Below, piece by piece: positions 4,873 through 7,799 of a stretch of 7,799 nucleotides of DNA. Location of the stretch: assembly GCA_902766475.1 (NCBI GenBank), contig CACXDQ010000055.1, forward strand, positions 1 to 7,799. Reading direction: 5' to 3'. Position 1 is the stretch's first letter, and the number at the start of each line of letters is the position of its first letter. The DNA is from an uncultured Eubacteriales bacterium (GTDB taxonomy: Bacteria > Bacillota > Clostridia > Christensenellales > Borkfalkiaceae). The position numbers were made by a program, and so were the translations under genes. Below the pieces are notes generated by a model. The model was not told the origin of the DNA and did no database searches. It saw only the letters and a list, made by a program, of their open reading frames with translations.

Positions 4873-6888
4873 ATGACGAAAAAAGCTAAGTGGATATGGT
4901 ATCCCGGAGATTACGAAATTGCGCTTTTCAACAAGTGCATGGCAAAGCGTTATGAAAGGGACGTGCTTATAACTCCGTTTTGGAGAATGGATACCCATTA
5001 CGTAACCGTAAAGTTTTACGGCGATTTCAAGCTGACAAAGCGCAACAGAATAACCGTAAAGGTTGACGGGACGTTTAATATTTTTATAGAAGAGTTGGGC
5101 TATATTTATGATTTTGACGGCGTGCTCGATCTGCCCGCCGGCGAATACCATATGCAGATACTCGTCAACAACGTCGGAAAACTCCCGTGCGTTTACGTCG
5201 ACGGCGAAGAGATAAAGTCGTCGAGCGAAACGTTCAGGGTAACTTGTCAGGACAACGTGTTTTACCCTGCCGCAGACGGGAAATTCGACGATATAGCCGT
5301 AAGCCCCAACAGCGACGTAAGGCATGAAGAGGAAGTTTTTCCCGTTGCCGTAAAAAATACCGAAAAGGGTGTTTTGTACGATTTCGGAAAGGAGATTTCG
5401 GCACGTTTAAGGTTGAAAGGATGCAAAAAAGGCACGAAGTTCGAGTGCTATTACGGCGAATCTCTCGAAGAGGTGTCGGACGAGGCGCATTGCGAACAGC
5501 TCGACAGATTTACCGCCTTAAATGAAACTGAGGAAACGCCGATAAACAAGGCTTTCCGCTATCTTTTCGTAAAGGCGGACTGCCCCTATAAGGAAATAAA
5601 TGTGCTGTCAGAGACGTCGGAAGTCAAAAATAAGGGCTTTTTCGAGAGCGACGACGATACTTTAAACAAGATATACGAGGTTTCCGTCCACACTCTCGAT
5701 CTCTGCAAAGGCGACTTTTTTTTAGATGGTGCAAAGCGTGACAGATGGGCGTGGAGCGGCGACGCATATCAGAGTTTTTTAGTCAATTATTACAGTTTTT
5801 GCGACGATGAAACGGTAAAGCGTACCATAACGGCATTGAAGGGCAAAGAGCCTATCAAAACTCATATCAATCATATAATGGACTATACTATGTACTGGAT
5901 ATTGTCCTTATACGATTACCTCGAATACGGCGGCGACGAGAAATTCGTAAGCGGTGTGTACGAGAGCGCAAAGGGGTATATGGATTTTCTCCTTCAAAGG
6001 CGCAACGAGGACGGTTTTTTGTACTATATCACGGGCGATTGGGTGTTTATAGACTGGGCGGAAATGGACAATACGGGCGAAACGTCGTTCGAGCAGATAT
6101 TGTTCGTTCAAACGCTCAGAAAATTCGCCGAGATAACGAGGCTTTTAAATAAGGGCGACGGGGCATATTACGACGAAACGGCGCAAAAGCTCCTCGATAA
6201 GACGATAGAAGTATTTTATAAAGACGGTCGATTCGTCCACGGCAGAAATAACGGCGTTTTACAGAAAAAGGTTACGAGATACGCAAATATGTTTGCCATA
6301 CTATTTGACCTTTTAGACGAAAAAATGACGAAGAGCGTCGTTGAAAAAGTGCTTTTAAACGGCGACGTGCAGAAGATAACCACCCCGTATATGCGCTTTT
6401 ACGAGCAAGCCGCATTAAGTAAGATAGACAGCGGCTATGACATAGTTTCGGAGATGAAAGATTATTGGGGCGGAATGTTAAAGTGCGGAGCTACGACCTT
6501 CTGGGAAGCTTTCGATCCCAACGAAAAGGGTGCGGAAAAGTACGCAATGTACGGCAGACCGTTCGGGAAGAGCCTTTGCCACGCTTGGGGCGCAAACCCA
6601 ATTTACCTCATATATAATTGTATTTTGGGCATAAAGCCGTCGTCGCTCGGATATAAGAGTTTCGTATGTAGACCCAAGCTTTGGATGATGCCGAATTTCA
6701 AATGCGGCTGTCCGATAGGCAATGGCATGATATATATTTCCTACGACGGCAAGGCGTTCGACATAAGGTCGGACGGCGGCGAGGGCGTCGTGTACGTTCC
6801 CGAAGGCTTCATCGCTCCCAAAACCGCAAAGAAGAGCGGCGAGGGATACGTTATATCCGACGGGGAAAATCTTGTGTTCACGAGATAG
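4873..6888 (+). CDS. Alpha-L-rhamnosidase, glycoside hydrolase family GH78
   Basis: A 671-residue enzyme that would hydrolyse terminal alpha-L-rhamnose from glycans or plant glycosides. No signal peptide is seen, so it likely acts on imported oligosaccharides in the cytoplasm. Residues 1-255 form beta-sandwich modules, beginning AKWIWYPGDYE. The (alpha/alpha)6 catalytic domain (about 265-590) contains DGAKRDRWAWSGD, equivalent to the family's D-C-P-x-R-E-R...W-T-G-D motif, with Asp285, Asp290 and Asp297. It is followed by GDW-x3-DW (388-395), TTFWE (Glu545) and HAWGANP (His570). A short C-terminal beta domain follows. It is somewhat shorter than many GH78 enzymes (700-1,000). Asp290 replaces the more usual Glu, a variant I also associate with KRDR-type members. 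The ribosome-binding site is weak (ACAGAG), so coupling to the upstream gene is likely. Confidence 0.88.
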   Translation: MTKKAKWIWYPGDYEIALFNKCMAKRYERDVLITPFWRMDTHYVTVKFYGDFKLTKRNRITVKVDGTFNIFIEELGYIYDFDGVLDLPAGEYHMQILVNNVGKLPCVYVDGEEIKSSSETFRVTCQDNVFYPAADGKFDDIAVSPNSDVRHEEEVFPVAVKNTEKGVLYDFGKEISARLRLKGCKKGTKFECYYGESLEEVSDEAHCEQLDRFTALNETEETPINKAFRYLFVKADCPYKEINVLSETSEVKNKGFFESDDDTLNKIYEVSVHTLDLCKGDFFLDGAKRDRWAWSGDAYQSFLVNYYSFCDDETVKRTITALKGKEPIKTHINHIMDYTMYWILSLYDYLEYGGDEKFVSGVYESAKGYMDFLLQRRNEDGFLYYITGDWVFIDWAEMDNTGETSFEQILFVQTLRKFAEITRLLNKGDGAYYDETAQKLLDKTIEVFYKDGRFVHGRNNGVLQKKVTRYANMFAILFDLLDEKMTKSVVEKVLLNGDVQKITTPYMRFYEQAALSKIDSGYDIVSEMKDYWGGMLKCGATTFWEAFDPNEKGAEKYAMYGRPFGKSLCHAWGANPIYLIYNCILGIKPSSLGYKSFVCRPKLWMMPNFKCGCPIGNGMIYISYDGKAFDIRSDGGEGVVYVPEGFIAPKTAKKSGEGYVISDGENLVFTR

Positions 6889-6896
6889 GTGAGGAT

Positions 6897-7724
6897 ATGT
6901 CGTACAATCTCAAAATGTTTGACTCAAAAGTCAACGTCGTAGCCGTCAAGAGCGGCGGATACGATTCTATCGTTCAGCACTCGCATGAGTTCGTCGAGCT
7001 TGTCTACGTCGTCGGCGGCGAAGCCGAAAACGATATAGGCAGCAAACATATACGCCTGAAAGAGGGCGATATATTCGTTATCGCAGACAGAAACGTAATG
7101 CATTCCATTCGCCCGATAGGCGAGGCGGAAAGCTTTTCGATAATAAACATCATCTTTCCTCATGACTTCTACCAATTCGATTATAAGCTCCTCTCTCCGG
7201 ATACGGTGTACACGAAAGAGCAGATACCGGACGGTAAAGAGCTTATCTATAAGATAGTGGAAGAATATGAAAACAAGCGTTGGCAATACGAGGATATGAC
7301 CTATTCGCTCACTAAGATATTGCTGACGAAGATTTTCAGAATACTTCCGACGAGAAAGGCGAAGAGGGTGGACGGAGCGACGGCGAAAAAGCAGATCGAC
7401 ACCTATATCGAAACCGCCGAAAACTATATCAAACAGAATTTCGACAAGACGATAAAGGTGGACGACGTAGCCAAGGCGTGCGGTCTTAATACTCAATACC
7501 TTCAAAGGCTGTTCAAGAGGGAGAGGGATACCTCGATAATTTCATTCGTCGTGAAATATCGCATAGAACAGGCTTGCAGATACCTTTTAAATACAGATTA
7601 TCCCGTATCGACGATAGCCGAACTCGTCGGATTTGACGATCTGAAATATTTTCACGTCAAATTCAAGGACGTAGTGAACGAAACGCCGAGCCAATATAAA
7701 ATAAAACACAAGGAGGAAAAATGA
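6897..7724 (+). CDS. AraC-family transcriptional regulator with cupin sensor domain
   Basis: 275 residues. The N-terminal cupin (about 10-100) has His28, His30, Glu34 and His69 in the positions typical of the AraC ligand-binding barrel (QHSHEFVEL, NVMHSI). The C-terminal HTH_18 domain (about 172-270) has two helix-turn-helix units, one in VDDVAKACGLNTQYLQRLFK and a second around STIAELVGFDDLKYF, followed by the family's FK-x5-P-S-Q-Y ending. ATG 6897 is chosen because AGGTGAGG precedes it and it sits 8 nt after the GH78 stop; the longer frame from 6681 lies inside the GH78 gene. It probably activates this operon in response to a released sugar. The ligand is unknown. Confidence 0.92.
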   Translation: MSYNLKMFDSKVNVVAVKSGGYDSIVQHSHEFVELVYVVGGEAENDIGSKHIRLKEGDIFVIADRNVMHSIRPIGEAESFSIINIIFPHDFYQFDYKLLSPDTVYTKEQIPDGKELIYKIVEEYENKRWQYEDMTYSLTKILLTKIFRILPTRKAKRVDGATAKKQIDTYIETAENYIKQNFDKTIKVDDVAKACGLNTQYLQRLFKRERDTSIISFVVKYRIEQACRYLLNTDYPVSTIAELVGFDDLKYFHVKFKDVVNETPSQYKIKHKEEK

Positions 7725-7799
7725 GTAAAGTTTTTGTCGAGCTTACCGAAAAGCAGACCGCAACTTACATGAGGCGAAAATTTATTTTGCAGGCGGCGC
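7721..7799 (+). CDS. Start of a further operon gene, possibly another glycoside hydrolase (partial)
   Basis: ATG 7721 overlaps the regulator's TGA as ATGA, with a perfect AGGAGG 4 nt upstream. Only 26 codons are present, beginning MSKVFVELTEKQ and including TYMRRKFILQAA. The arginine-aromatic pattern is like the first strand of N-terminal sandwich domains in rhamnosidase-type enzymes, but this is too little to assign a family. The start itself is secure. Confidence 0.75.
   Translation, partial: MSKVFVELTEKQTATYMRRKFILQAA

Noticed and set aside
4403..5325. Several minus-strand ORFs of 90-154 codons under the operon
   Set aside because: They mirror strongly coding plus-strand genes and show no domains or ribosome-binding sites.
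6681..6896. Upstream extension of the AraC-type ORF
   Set aside because: This part reads as Arg-rich nonsense inside the GH78 gene in another frame; the ribosome-binding site and cupin domain begin at 6897.
1..7799. CRISPR array, toxin-antitoxin pair or phage-defence system
   Set aside because: No spaced repeats of 24-40 bp were seen. The RHH gene could be an antitoxin, but its coupled partner is too short and frame-broken to be called a toxin.

Overview
The window joins two unlike parts. Bases 1 to about 3,330 are AT-rich and look like a compact integrative mobile element. Bases 3,400 to 7,799 are less AT-rich and look like a chromosomal carbohydrate-use operon. Shine-Dalgarno sites of the AAGGAG type, sigma-A-like promoters, a TTG and a GTG start, and the protein families point to an anaerobic gut Firmicute (Clostridia-like). 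Nothing here fixes a genus.

Mobile part, almost all on the minus strand. Reading with transcription there is a protein with two tandem copies of a phage-type DUF6291-like domain (2590-1880). It is followed by three tandem 11-bp repeats and a strong 36-nt hairpin, then a small ORF whose only well-placed initiator is ATA (1746-1612). Next comes a consensus promoter with symmetric operator-like boxes, driving a ribbon-helix-helix (RHH) regulator (1513-1292). A small gene overlaps the regulator stop by ATGA but is out of frame by one base halfway (1295-1157). A 34-codon ORF (1141-1037) leads into a tyrosine integrase (1070 to the left edge), whose C-terminus lies outside the window. On the plus strand there is one small unknown ORF (2952-3140) with a promoter and an intrinsic terminator. 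No relaxase or conjugation gene is visible. The right boundary is not proven. The best candidate is a GC-rich, hairpin-rich segment (3199-3315) between two 15-bp direct repeats.

Chromosomal part, all on the plus strand. A sigma-A-like promoter (3501-3530) precedes a Gfo/Idh/MocA oxidoreductase (3575-4855), a GH78-type alpha-L-rhamnosidase (4873-6888), an AraC-family regulator with a cupin sensor domain (6897-7724), and the first 26 codons of a further gene (from 7721). Gaps are 17 and 8 nt, followed by an ATGA overlap, so this is very likely one operon. A coherent reading is that a rhamnose-containing glycan or glycoside is trimmed by the GH78 enzyme, a sugar is oxidised or otherwise processed by the NAD-dependent enzyme, and the AraC protein senses a released sugar and controls the operon. 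The substrate is not determinable from the sequence.
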